From assembly GCA_005877855.1 (NCBI GenBank), contig VBOF01000009.1:1-15601 (forward strand): a stretch of DNA of 15,601 nucleotides, in the 5' to 3' direction. Under the pieces are notes generated by a model. The model searched no databases and had not been told where the DNA came from. It worked only from the letters and a program-made list of their open reading frames with translations. Shown piece after piece: positions 7,616 through 14,557 of the stretch (its first letter is position 1; each line of letters begins with the position of its first letter). The position numbers and the translations under genes are program-made. This stretch comes from Nitrospirota bacterium (lineage in GTDB: Bacteria; Nitrospirota; Nitrospiria; Nitrospirales; NS-4).

Positions 7616-8506
7616 CTAAGCCAGGAGATTGCTGGCCCGCAGAAACGTGAGGGCCACTTCGCTCACCGGGAGGTGCTTCCCGTCCAGCTGATAGTTCAGC
7701 GTCCGCATGATCTCATCCGAGAACAACCCCGACAACTGCTCCAGCGCGCGCTTCAGCGGCGGGTGCGTCGCCAACGCGTCAGCCCGGACGGCCAGCGACG
7801 CCTGATATGGCGGGAAATACCGCTTGTCGTCCTTGAGGACCTTCACGTCCAGCACGGAGAGCAGCCCGTCCGTCGCGTTGGCGGCCACCATGTCCACCTG
7901 TTTCTGGTCGAGGGCCTTGTAGAGCAGGCCCAGGTCCATGGGGTGAGGCCTTCTCTTGAGGGGTAGCTTATAGGTCTTGAGCAGACCGGGCAGCCCGTCC
8001 CGCCGGCGCTGGAACTCGTAGCCCACGCCGAGCGTCCACCCGTTGGCGTGTCTGGCCGCATCGCTCAGGGATTCGATTTGGTATTTACGCGCGTCCGCCC
8101 CGCGGATCACCATCGCGAAGGTATTGTTGAACCCCAGCGGGTCCAGCCAATGAACGTTGAAGCGGGCAAGGTACTCGGCCTTTACCTTGGCGAACACGGC
8201 GTCCGGATCGGATGAAAGGGGCAGCTTGAGGATCGCGGTCAGCGCGGTGCCGGTGTACTCAGGGTAGAGAGCGAGGTCGCCCTTGACCAGCGCGTGGTGC
8301 GCCAGCAGCGTGCCGCCCAAGTTCAGCTTGCGGTCCACCCGCTGGGACAGCCGAAGGCTCACGTGCTGGGCGACGATCTCACCCAGGATCACCTGCTCCG
8401 TGAAATTCTTGGAGCCCACGGTGAGCGGGCGGGCTTGCCCGCAGCCGGCCAGCCAGTGGGCCCCGGCGGCGGCGATCAGGCCGGCGACAATTTTTTCTCC
8501 GCCCAT
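7616..8506 (-). CDS. Substrate-binding lipoprotein of an OpuC/EgtU-type ABC transporter
   Basis: A 296-residue substrate-binding protein of the glycine-betaine/quaternary-amine class (OpuAC-like fold). A signal with lipobox LAGC (Cys22) precedes the typical opening VGSKNFTEQVILGEIVAQHV (30-49) and the GDLALYPEYTGTALT segment (76-90), both hallmarks of OpuCC/OsmF/EgtUC proteins. ATG 8506 was chosen because GGAGGA lies five bases upstream and the lipobox follows at normal distance. A longer in-frame reading to 9184 only overlaps the permease gene. It overlaps the permease by 31 bases and is last in the egtB-egtD-transporter operon. Ligand is unproven: ergothioneine is inferred from the neighbours, while glycine betaine, choline or hercynine are alternatives. 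Confidence 0.9.
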   Translation of the reverse strand: MGGEKIVAGLIAAAGAHWLAGCGQARPLTVGSKNFTEQVILGEIVAQHVSLRLSQRVDRKLNLGGTLLAHHALVKGDLALYPEYTGTALTAILKLPLSSDPDAVFAKVKAEYLARFNVHWLDPLGFNNTFAMVIRGADARKYQIESLSDAARHANGWTLGVGYEFQRRRDGLPGLLKTYKLPLKRRPHPMDLGLLYKALDQKQVDMVAANATDGLLSVLDVKVLKDDKRYFPPYQASLAVRADALATHPPLKRALEQLSGLFSDEIMRTLNYQLDGKHLPVSEVALTFLRASNLLA

Positions 8507-9093
8507 CCGAGTCCTCCGTCGGCCAGCAGGGCGAGGAACGCGGCCGGCACGGCACCGGCGAGGATCTGCGCCGTGTCCACAGAAGCCAGGCCCTGGAAGA
8601 TGAACACGCCCAGGCCGCCGCCGCCGATGGCCGCTGCGATCGTCGCCGTCCCGATCGTCGCCACGGTCGCGACCCGCACGCCGGCGAGGATCGTGCGCGC
8701 CGCCAGCGGCAGCTCCACCTCCCACAAGAGTTGCCGTCCGGTCATCCCCATGGCGATCGCCGACTCGCGGACCGCCCGGTCCACCCCCAGGATGCCGGCG
8801 AGCGTGTTTCGCAACACGGGCAGGAGCGCGTAGAGCACCAGCGCGACGATCGCCGTGTGCTTCCCGATGCCGCCCAGCAGTGGGACGGGGATCAGGAACC
8901 CGAAGAGCGCGAGGCTCGGCACGGTCTGCATGATGTTGGCAAACCCCATCACCCACCGCTGTAGGGGCGCGCGCCGGGTCAGCAGGATGCCGGCCGGAAG
9001 GGCCACGGCGGTCGCGATCGCCATGGACGTTGCGACGAGGACCACATGCTCGACAGTCAGCTCGACTATCTCGTTCCAAAGGGCGAGTGTCAT
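8476..9093 (-). CDS. ABC transporter permease, OpuCB/EgtUB type
   Basis: The 205-residue membrane component has about five to six hydrophobic segments and the cytoplasmic coupling helix (EAA loop) around 109-133: ESAIAMGMTGRQLLWEVELPLA. That loop contacts the ATPase. The segment TIGTATIAAAIGGGGLGVFIFQGL after the loop is typical of betaine/osmoprotectant importers. Size is normal for this family in its unfused form; in Helicobacter EgtU the permease and binding domains are one protein, whereas here they are separate, overlapping genes. The start ATG overlaps the ATPase stop by four bases (ATGA), so translation is probably coupled. Confidence 0.92.
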   Translation of the reverse strand: MTLALWNEIVELTVEHVVLVATSMAIATAVALPAGILLTRRAPLQRWVMGFANIMQTVPSLALFGFLIPVPLLGGIGKHTAIVALVLYALLPVLRNTLAGILGVDRAVRESAIAMGMTGRQLLWEVELPLAARTILAGVRVATVATIGTATIAAAIGGGGLGVFIFQGLASVDTAQILAGAVPAAFLALLADGGLGWAEKKLSPA

Positions 9094-9836
9094 GCAGGAA
9101 TCCCCTGGGGGTCGAGGCAGGCGAGAAACGCACGGACTTCCTCGCCCGGCGCGCGGAGAAACTCGGCTGGCGTGGCCAGGACATCCAGCCGGCCGTCGTG
9201 CAGCAGGGCGATGCGCGTGGCTATCAGCAGCGCCTCGCGGACGTCGTGCGTCACGAAGATCGCCGTCTTGCCGATCTCCCGACGCAGCGCGAGGAACTGG
9301 CGCTGCAGCTCGACGCGGGTGACGGGGTCCAGCGCCCCGAACGGCTCGTCGAACAGCAGGAGCGGCGGGTCGGCCGCCAGCGCGCGGGCGACGCCCACCC
9401 GCTGGCGCTGGCCGCCGGACAGCTCGCGCGGGTAGCGGGCGGCGAACTGCGCGGGCGGCAGCTCAACCTGCTCGAGCAGAGCGTGCACGCGGGCGCGGAT
9501 CTTCTCGGCGGGCCAGCCTTCCAGGCGCGGCACGAGGCCGACGTTCTGCTCGACGGTGAAGTGCGGGAACAGGCCGGCTTCCTGGATTACGTAGCCGATC
9601 CGCCGCCTGAGACGGATCGCGTCCCAGGCCGCGGTGGGCGTGCCCTCGACCCGCACTTCGCCCGCGCTCGGCAGGAGCAGCGCGTTGACCATCTTCAGCG
9701 CCGTGGTCTTGCCGGACCCGCTGCGTCCCAGGAGCACGAGGGTCTCGCCGGCCTCGATGTCCAGACTCAGCTCGCGCAGGACGTCTTTCCCGCCGAGCCG
9801 GCAGGAGACGTTCCGGAACGACACGAGGGGCGTCAT
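9090..9836 (-). CDS. ABC transporter ATP-binding protein, OpuCA/EgtUA type
   Basis: A complete 248-residue ABC ATPase. Walker A is GRSGSGKTT (37-45), the Q-loop glutamine is Q85 (VIQEAGLFPH), the signature is LSGGQ (139-143), Walker B is LLLFDEP with D163/E164, the D-loop is ALD and the switch histidine is H197 (FVTHD). Residues RVELQRQFLALRREIGKTAIFVTHDVREAL are typical of the quaternary-amine uptake group. The C-terminal CBS pair found in osmoregulated OpuCA/ProV proteins is absent, so ionic-strength gating by CBS domains is not expected. That slightly favours a non-osmotic substrate. The start overlaps the egtD stop by four bases. Confidence 0.95.
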   Translation of the reverse strand: MTPLVSFRNVSCRLGGKDVLRELSLDIEAGETLVLLGRSGSGKTTALKMVNALLLPSAGEVRVEGTPTAAWDAIRLRRRIGYVIQEAGLFPHFTVEQNVGLVPRLEGWPAEKIRARVHALLEQVELPPAQFAARYPRELSGGQRQRVGVARALAADPPLLLFDEPFGALDPVTRVELQRQFLALRREIGKTAIFVTHDVREALLIATRIALLHDGRLDVLATPAEFLRAPGEEVRAFLACLDPQGIPA

Positions 9837-10798
9837 GAGGGCGCAGCCGGCGCCGCCGCGATCCAGAGGTTCTCAGCGAAGGGCCACTCGCCGTCCACCC
9901 ATTGCCCTTCGCACACGAACCCCGTGCGCGCGGCCATGCCGGGGATCTCTTCGACGCGGTACTTGTGGCAGGCCTCCGTCCAGATCGTCTCGCCTTCTTC
10001 CAACGTGCAGGTGAAGCCGGCCTCGCGAATCGTCACGGATTGTTTTCGTAACGAGCGCAGGTGCATTTCGATGCGGCGCTCCCCCTCGTCATACCTGGCC
10101 TCGTGCACGAAGTGCCGCAGCGCGAAGTCGCCGCCGAGCTCGCGGTTGATGCGCGCCAGGAGGTTCAGGTTGAACGCCGCAGTGACACCGGTCGGATCGT
10201 CGTAGCCAAGCAGCATCTCGGCCACCGGCTTTTCCAGGTCGGTGCCCAGCAGTAGCGCGTCGCCGGGCAGCAGGCTGCGGCGGACCTCGCGCAGAAACTG
10301 CTCGGCAGCGGCCCGGTCGAAGTTGCCCACGGTGCTTCCCAGGAACAGGACCAGCAGCGTCTGGCCCGGTCGGCGCTGTACGGCCACGTGCTGCAGGCCG
10401 TCCAGGTAGGATTTCTCCAGGCCGACGATGCTGACGGCGCCCAGGACGGCGAGTTCTTGCTCACACTTGGCCAGCGCCGACGGCGAGATGTCGATGGGAT
10501 AGTAGTTGACGGGTTCCCGCCGCGCGAGGGTTTCCAGCAGCCAGCGCGTCTTCCGGCCGGTCCCGCTGCCGAGTTCGGCCACGACGACCGGGGGCGGCAG
10601 ATGTTCCAGGATGGCCGGCGCGTGCCGTCGCAACAGCCGCTCGTCCGCACGGGTCAGGCCGTATTCCGGCAGGAAGGTGATGGCCTCGAACAGCGCCGTG
10701 CCGATCTCGTCGTAGAGATAGATGGACGGCAGCTCCCGCTGGCCCGGCTTGCTGAGCCCGTCGCGCACCGCGCGGGCGAAGTCGAGGAGCGCCAGCAT
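9833..10798 (-). CDS. egtD: L-histidine N-alpha-methyltransferase
   Basis: EgtD transfers three methyl groups from S-adenosylmethionine to the alpha-amino group of histidine, giving hercynine, the betaine precursor of ergothioneine. Family motifs are present in order: LPSIYLYDEIGTALFEAIT (23-41), the SAM-binding ELGSGTGRKT (75-84), YPIDISPSAL (100-109), LFLGSTVGNF (151-160), and the histidine-pocket segments GYDDPTGVTAAFNLNLL (198-214, N210) and ARYDEGERRIEMHL (234-247). The motif that normally reads T-E-x-S-x-K is TEACHK (274-279), with Cys277 in the Ser position, a mild oddity. Length 321 is normal. The start ATG shares one base with the egtB stop (TAATG), indicating coupled translation. 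Confidence 0.95.
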   Translation of the reverse strand: MLALLDFARAVRDGLSKPGQRELPSIYLYDEIGTALFEAITFLPEYGLTRADERLLRRHAPAILEHLPPPVVVAELGSGTGRKTRWLLETLARREPVNYYPIDISPSALAKCEQELAVLGAVSIVGLEKSYLDGLQHVAVQRRPGQTLLVLFLGSTVGNFDRAAAEQFLREVRRSLLPGDALLLGTDLEKPVAEMLLGYDDPTGVTAAFNLNLLARINRELGGDFALRHFVHEARYDEGERRIEMHLRSLRKQSVTIREAGFTCTLEEGETIWTEACHKYRVEEIPGMAARTGFVCEGQWVDGEWPFAENLWIAAAPAAPS

Positions 10799-12033
10799 TA
10801 ATTTTCAACGCACCGGAAGCCGGCGTAGACGTACGGGTAGTTCGGCCGGAACCAGTTACGGAACGACCGGCGCAGCAGCCGCGCGGCAGTCCGCGGCGAG
10901 GCCCCCTTCAGCACGAAGTGAGCGCCGTCGAAGAAGGGCGCCGAGTAGCTGGGGTAGAACGGGAAGGGTTGGAAGCCGGGAAAGGGCTGAAAGGGCGTCG
11001 TTGTCCACTCCCATCCGTTGCCGACGAGCTGGGAGACGCCGAAGGCGCTGTCTCCCAGCGGCGTGGCGGTGACGGGGATGGGGTCCCAGTGCCGGAAGTC
11101 GAAGTTGCCGCGCCGCTCGTCGGGCGGCTCGTCGCCCCACGGGTACAAGCGCTCCTCGCCGCTCGGCGCGCCGTAGGCCGCGCGATGGAACTGGGCCTCG
11201 GTCGGCAAGGTCTTGCCCGCCCACCGCGCATAGGCCAGCGCTTGTTCGTACGTCACGTACACCGGCCAATCCAGGGGCAGCGGGATGGTGCCCGCCATCG
11301 CGAGCCAGAACCACTGATCGCTGCGTCGCGTCCAGAAGGGGGGCGGTCCGGCGCCGGCGCGCACGAACTCCAGGTACTCCCCGTTGGTGACCTTGTACTT
11401 GCTGATCGCGAAGGAGGCGACAGAGCAGGCGTGTGCGTCGAATTCGTTGTCCCAGCCGAACGATCCGTCGGGGCTTTGACCGAACCCGTCGTGGCACGGG
11501 CGGCCCAGCGTCACAGGACCTTCCGGGATTTCGATCATGGCAAGGTCCGGCGCGGGCCCGACCAGGCGCAGGCGGGTTTGCGGGGGCAGTCTGTGGTCGA
11601 GAGAGGCCTGGTGCAGGATGTAGGCGAAGGTTTCGGCGTGCATCAGCCGGTGCTCGACGGCCACGTGGAGGCTCTGCTCCGGCGCCTGATCCAGCACCTC
11701 ATCTAAGTTGAGGCGGACTCTTTGATTGTAACTGAGGACTTCGTCCACCGTCGGCCAGTCCGACGGCTTGTCGTCTGGCAACTGCCCCACCGGCGGATCG
11801 ATCCCGAACGCGAACAGCTGATCGAACGAATTCTGAAAGGGCGTCAGGCCCAGCGCGCCCTGGCCGATCTGGTTCCAATCGAACGCGTCCAGGTGGCCGA
11901 GGTAGAAGATGATGCGGTGGCGCTCCGGAATCGGCCGCTCGTAAAACGCATCGGGCTTGACCATCCCGAAGAGGGTGTCAGTGCGCGCACGGGCTTCGAT
12001 GAGGGATCGGGCGAGCGGTGTGTGTGGCCTCAT
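10798..12033 (-). CDS. egtB: Ergothioneine synthase EgtB (iron-dependent sulfoxide synthase)
   Basis: EgtB joins a thiol substrate to hercynine with O2 at a non-haem iron. The N-terminal DinB-like domain (about 1-160) supplies the iron ligands: H47 in LGHLDAFDWN, and the HxxxHxE motif H128/H132/E134 in EHRLMHAE. The C-terminal formylglycine-generating-enzyme-like domain (about 165-411) includes YKVTNGEYLEFV, LPTEAQFHRAAYG, YPWGDE, VGNGWEWT and SFRNWFRPNYPYVYAGFR. The usual GGSW there is GASP, perhaps a subfamily trait. No egtA or egtC is nearby, so free cysteine may be the thiol donor instead of gamma-glutamylcysteine; this is inference. Start: ATG 12033 with GGAGGGG seven bases upstream, immediately next to palindromic repeat copy 2. 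OvoA or SenA are less likely because egtD is adjacent. Confidence 0.92.
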   Translation of the reverse strand: MRPHTPLARSLIEARARTDTLFGMVKPDAFYERPIPERHRIIFYLGHLDAFDWNQIGQGALGLTPFQNSFDQLFAFGIDPPVGQLPDDKPSDWPTVDEVLSYNQRVRLNLDEVLDQAPEQSLHVAVEHRLMHAETFAYILHQASLDHRLPPQTRLRLVGPAPDLAMIEIPEGPVTLGRPCHDGFGQSPDGSFGWDNEFDAHACSVASFAISKYKVTNGEYLEFVRAGAGPPPFWTRRSDQWFWLAMAGTIPLPLDWPVYVTYEQALAYARWAGKTLPTEAQFHRAAYGAPSGEERLYPWGDEPPDERRGNFDFRHWDPIPVTATPLGDSAFGVSQLVGNGWEWTTTPFQPFPGFQPFPFYPSYSAPFFDGAHFVLKGASPRTAARLLRRSFRNWFRPNYPYVYAGFRCVEN

Positions 12034-12047
12034 AAGTCGGCCCCTCC

Positions 12048-12113
12048 GTGGGCACGGGAGGGCGCGGGTGCCCGTTGCTCCACAGGATGCAACGGGTGGA
12101 TGTGCCCCCTCCC
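12048..12113 (+). repeat. Palindromic repeat, copy 2 (egtB leader)
   Basis: The 28-base core at 12070-12097 has arms CCCGTTGC and GCAACGGG with the conserved TCC and T of copy 1. Outside the core this copy also matches copy 3: GTGGG(C/T)(A/G)CGGGAGGG on one side and a GATG-then-CCCCC run on the other, about 66-70 bp in all with short gaps. GGGAGGG and CCCTCCC provide an outer stem. It begins right after the egtB ribosome-binding site region (12041-12047 on the opposite strand), so it probably lies in the untranslated leader or promoter of the egt operon. Confidence 0.75.
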
Positions 12114-12172
12114 TCTGGATGTCGAGTTGCGGGGTGGGATTGTGCCTCGTCTATGTCAAGGAATGCAAGCGA

Positions 12173-13381
12173 TTACCCCATCGTGCCGACCATGCGGATG
12201 CGGTGGTTGAAGGTGTCGGCGATGTAGAGGGTGCCGGCCTGGTCCACGGCGACGCCGAACGGGTAGTTCAGGCTGCACGCGTGGGCCGGGCCGCCGTCGC
12301 CGGTGAATTGCGCGGTCCCGTTCCCGGCGATGGACGTGATGATCTTGGACGTTGGGTTCCACTTGCGGATCAGGTGATTGTCGGAATCCGTGATGTAGAG
12401 GGTCCCGTCGGCGGCGAGCGCGATGCCGGCCGGACGAGAGAGGCTCGTCGAGAACTCGTTGGGCATCCCCTGGTAGCGATATGCCGTCCCGTCGCCGGCA
12501 ACCGTGCTGATGGTGCGCGTGGCTAGGTCCACCCTGCGAATACGCCCGCTGAAGGTGTCCGCGATGTAGAGATTCCCCTCGGCGTCCAGGGCCACCCCGC
12601 TCGGACCGGACAGAGCGGCGTGCGCGGCCTGGTGCCCGTCGCCGTCGTACTCCCGCTCGCCGTTGCCCGCGTAGGTCGTGATCCGTCCCGTTTCGAGGTC
12701 CACTACCCGGACGCGGTAGTTCGCCAGATCGGCGATGTATAACAGATCTCGCTGTTCATCCAGCGCCAGCGCCACCGGTTCGTTGAGCGTCGCTTTGGTG
12801 GCTGGCCCGCCGTCGCCGCTGGAGCGCGCCGTGCCGGTGCCCGCCAGGGTCCAGATCGTGCCGGTGGCGGCATCCACGCGCCGCACACGATGATTGAACG
12901 TGTCGGCGATGTAGAGGTTGCCGCGCCTGTCCGCGACCACGGCGGACGGGAAGTTGAGCGTCGCTCCGACGGCCGGCTCGCCGTCGCCCTTGAAGCGACC
13001 CTTCTCGGCGGACCCGACAAGGAATCGGACGGTGCCGCTCTGGTCGGCAAGCTGCACGACCTTTTCGTCCTTCACCTTGACGGGGTCGGCGAGGGGGTCG
13101 AGTTCGTCCCCCCCACCCTGACCCTCCCCCTCGAGGGGGGAGGGATGGGTGGGGGTGGCGGAACCTCCCTTGCCCACGACGGATGTGATGAGGCCGGTGG
13201 TCAGGTCCACCTTGCGGATGCGGTGGTTCTCGGAGTCGGCGATGTAGAGCCCGCGGCCGGCGACGGTGATGCTCTTCGGCTCGTTGAGGCAGGCTTTCAG
13301 CGCCGGGCCGCCGTCGCCTGAACAGCCCGGGTCGCCGGTGCCGGCGATGGTGGTGATGGTGCCGGGAGCGATGCTGATCAT
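12173..13381 (-). CDS. NHL-repeat beta-propeller protein
   Basis: The 402-residue protein is made almost entirely of NHL repeats, each with a GDGGPA..A.LN.P start, a G.LYIADT.NHRIR core and a TG.I.T.AG.G end. Starts of units are near 22, 132, 189, 247, about 305 and 360. The N-terminal piece PGTITTIAGTG supplies the strand missing from the last unit, so a closed six-bladed propeller is likely. No signal peptide or membrane segment is seen, so it may be cytoplasmic. Between units 1 and 2 about 50 extra residues interrupt the pattern, including a translated GC-rich palindrome (residues 75-91). The gene starts six bases after the leuB stop, so it is probably co-transcribed with leuDB. No enzymatic role can be assigned; NHL propellers usually bind ligands or proteins. 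Confidence 0.85.
   Translation of the reverse strand: MISIAPGTITTIAGTGDPGCSGDGGPALKACLNEPKSITVAGRGLYIADSENHRIRKVDLTTGLITSVVGKGGSATPTHPSPLEGEGQGGGDELDPLADPVKVKDEKVVQLADQSGTVRFLVGSAEKGRFKGDGEPAVGATLNFPSAVVADRRGNLYIADTFNHRVRRVDAATGTIWTLAGTGTARSSGDGGPATKATLNEPVALALDEQRDLLYIADLANYRVRVVDLETGRITTYAGNGEREYDGDGHQAAHAALSGPSGVALDAEGNLYIADTFSGRIRRVDLATRTISTVAGDGTAYRYQGMPNEFSTSLSRPAGIALAADGTLYITDSDNHLIRKWNPTSKIITSIAGNGTAQFTGDGGPAHACSLNYPFGVAVDQAGTLYIADTFNHRIRMVGTMG
13109..13159 (-). repeat. GC-rich palindrome read in frame inside the NHL gene
   Basis: An imperfect palindrome centred on CTCGAG (13130-13135): a C-rich arm (runs of C broken by A, TGA and T) followed by a G-rich arm (runs of G broken by A, AT and T). 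It is translated as ATPTHPSPLEGEGQGGG (residues 75-91), a low-complexity peptide typical of palindromic intergenic repeats that have landed in a gene. It lies exactly where the NHL repeat pattern is interrupted. It is unrelated in sequence to the CCCGTTGC family. Confidence 0.7.
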
Positions 13382-13387
13382 GGGTGG

Positions 13388-14557
13388 TTAGGCCTTGGTG
13401 AGCGCCTGGCGGATGAGCCGCCCCATCTCCTTCGTGCCGACAATTATCTCGGGCGGGGGCCCATCACCCGTTGCATTCGACGGAGCAACGGGTACCCGGG
13501 GCGCCCCTCCCGCACCCACCTTGGCGCGCGGCGACCGGATGTCCTTGGTCCGGTAGCCCTGCTCGAGCACCCGGACGATCCCCCGCTCGACGGCCGCCGC
13601 CTCCTTGTCCAGGTTGAACGAGTAGCTCAGCATCATAGCCGCCGAAGCGATCGTGCCGATCGGGTTGGCGAGGTCCCGGCCGGCGATGTCGGGCGCGCTC
13701 CCGTGGATCGGCTCGTACAATCCGACCGGGCCTCCGGCGCCGACGCGGCTCCCGAGGCTTGCCGAGGGGAGCATGCCGATCGAGCCGGTCAGCATGGCGG
13801 CCTCATCGCTCAGGATGTCGCCGAACAGGTTGGTGGTCACGAGCACGTCGAACTGCCTCGGGTTGCGGATGAGCTGCATGGCGCAGTTATCCACGTAAAG
13901 GTGCTCTAACTCGACGTCCGGATAGCCCTTGGCGACATCGAGGACCACGCGCCGCCAAAGCGCCGAAGATTCGAGGACGTTCGCTTTGTCCACCGAGGTG
14001 ACCTTCTTCCGCCGCTTGCGAGCCGACTCGAAGGCGACCTTGGCGATGCGGACGATCTCCGCCGTCGTGTAGACCTCGGTGTTGACGCCCCGCTCGCCGT
14101 CCGCTGTTTTCTTGATGCCCTTGGGCTTGCCGAAGTAGATGCCGCCGGTCAGCTCGCGGACGACCAGGAGGTCTGTGCCGGTGATGACCTCCGGCTTCAG
14201 CGTGGAGGCGTCCGCCAGGATGGGATACAGCTTCGCGGGGCGCAGGTTCGCGTACAGGCCCAACCGCTCCCGCAGCCCCAGCAGCGCGCGCTCGGGGCGG
14301 ACCTCGTAGACCAGGCCGTCCCAGTTGGTGCCGCCCACGGCGCCGAGGAGAATCGCGTCGCTCTCCTTCGCGAGCTTGAGCGTCTCCTCGGGCAGCGGCC
14401 CGCCGGTCTTGTCGATGGCGGCGCCGCCCACGTCGGCCGCGTGGAACTCAAAGGTGTGGCCGTACTGCGCGGCGACGGCTTCGAGGATTTGCACGGCCTG
14501 CGGCACGATCTCGGGCCCGATGCCGTCGCCGGGCAGGACTGCGATGCGCGCCTTCAT
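13388..14557 (-). CDS. leuB: 3-isopropylmalate dehydrogenase with in-frame repeat insertion
   Basis: LeuB oxidatively decarboxylates 3-isopropylmalate with NAD+ in leucine biosynthesis. Visible family features are IAVLPGDGIGPEI (5-17), substrate arginines R96, R106 and R134 (VVRELTGGIYFG), K191 (SVDKANVL), D223 (VDNCAMQ), and the metal/substrate signature NLFGDILSDEAAMLTGSIGMLPSASLG with D247 and D251. GSAPDIAG (287-294) follows for NAD binding. The C-terminal part should run from YRTKDI directly to VGTKEMG, but here residues 345-370 are 26 extra amino acids encoded by palindromic repeat copy 3. This explains the length of 389 instead of about 360. The frame is kept and all catalytic residues remain, so the enzyme may be active. 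Overlaps leuD by four bases. Confidence 0.96.
   Translation of the reverse strand: MKARIAVLPGDGIGPEIVPQAVQILEAVAAQYGHTFEFHAADVGGAAIDKTGGPLPEETLKLAKESDAILLGAVGGTNWDGLVYEVRPERALLGLRERLGLYANLRPAKLYPILADASTLKPEVITGTDLLVVRELTGGIYFGKPKGIKKTADGERGVNTEVYTTAEIVRIAKVAFESARKRRKKVTSVDKANVLESSALWRRVVLDVAKGYPDVELEHLYVDNCAMQLIRNPRQFDVLVTTNLFGDILSDEAAMLTGSIGMLPSASLGSRVGAGGPVGLYEPIHGSAPDIAGRDLANPIGTIASAAMMLSYSFNLDKEAAAVERGIVRVLEQGYRTKDIRSPRAKVGAGGAPRVPVAPSNATGDGPPPEIIVGTKEMGRLIRQALTKA
13451..13519 (-). repeat. Palindromic repeat, copy 3 (inside leuB)
   Basis: The core at 13466-13493 is the reverse-orientation copy of the elements at 7532 and 12070: arms ACCCGTTGC and GCAACGGGT, conserved TCC and T, variable centre GTCGAA on the minus strand. 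The homology to copy 2 extends through GTGGG..CGGGAGGG and the GATG/CCCCC flank. The whole element falls in 13448-13525, exactly 26 codons that LeuB relatives lack (from memory of the family C-terminus). The translation includes APRVPVAPSNATGDGPPPE. Confidence 0.8.

Noticed and set aside
8507..9184. N-terminal extension of the substrate-binding protein to a start at 9184
   Set aside because: The added 226 residues are Arg/Gly/Asp-rich shadow sequence over the permease gene. The internal start at 8506 has a good ribosome-binding site and is followed by a proper lipoprotein signal.
12154..12159. Perfect minus-strand TTGACA as an egt-operon promoter
   Set aside because: At the expected spacing the -10 position reads CACCCC, and no acceptable -10 lies within 15-19 bases.
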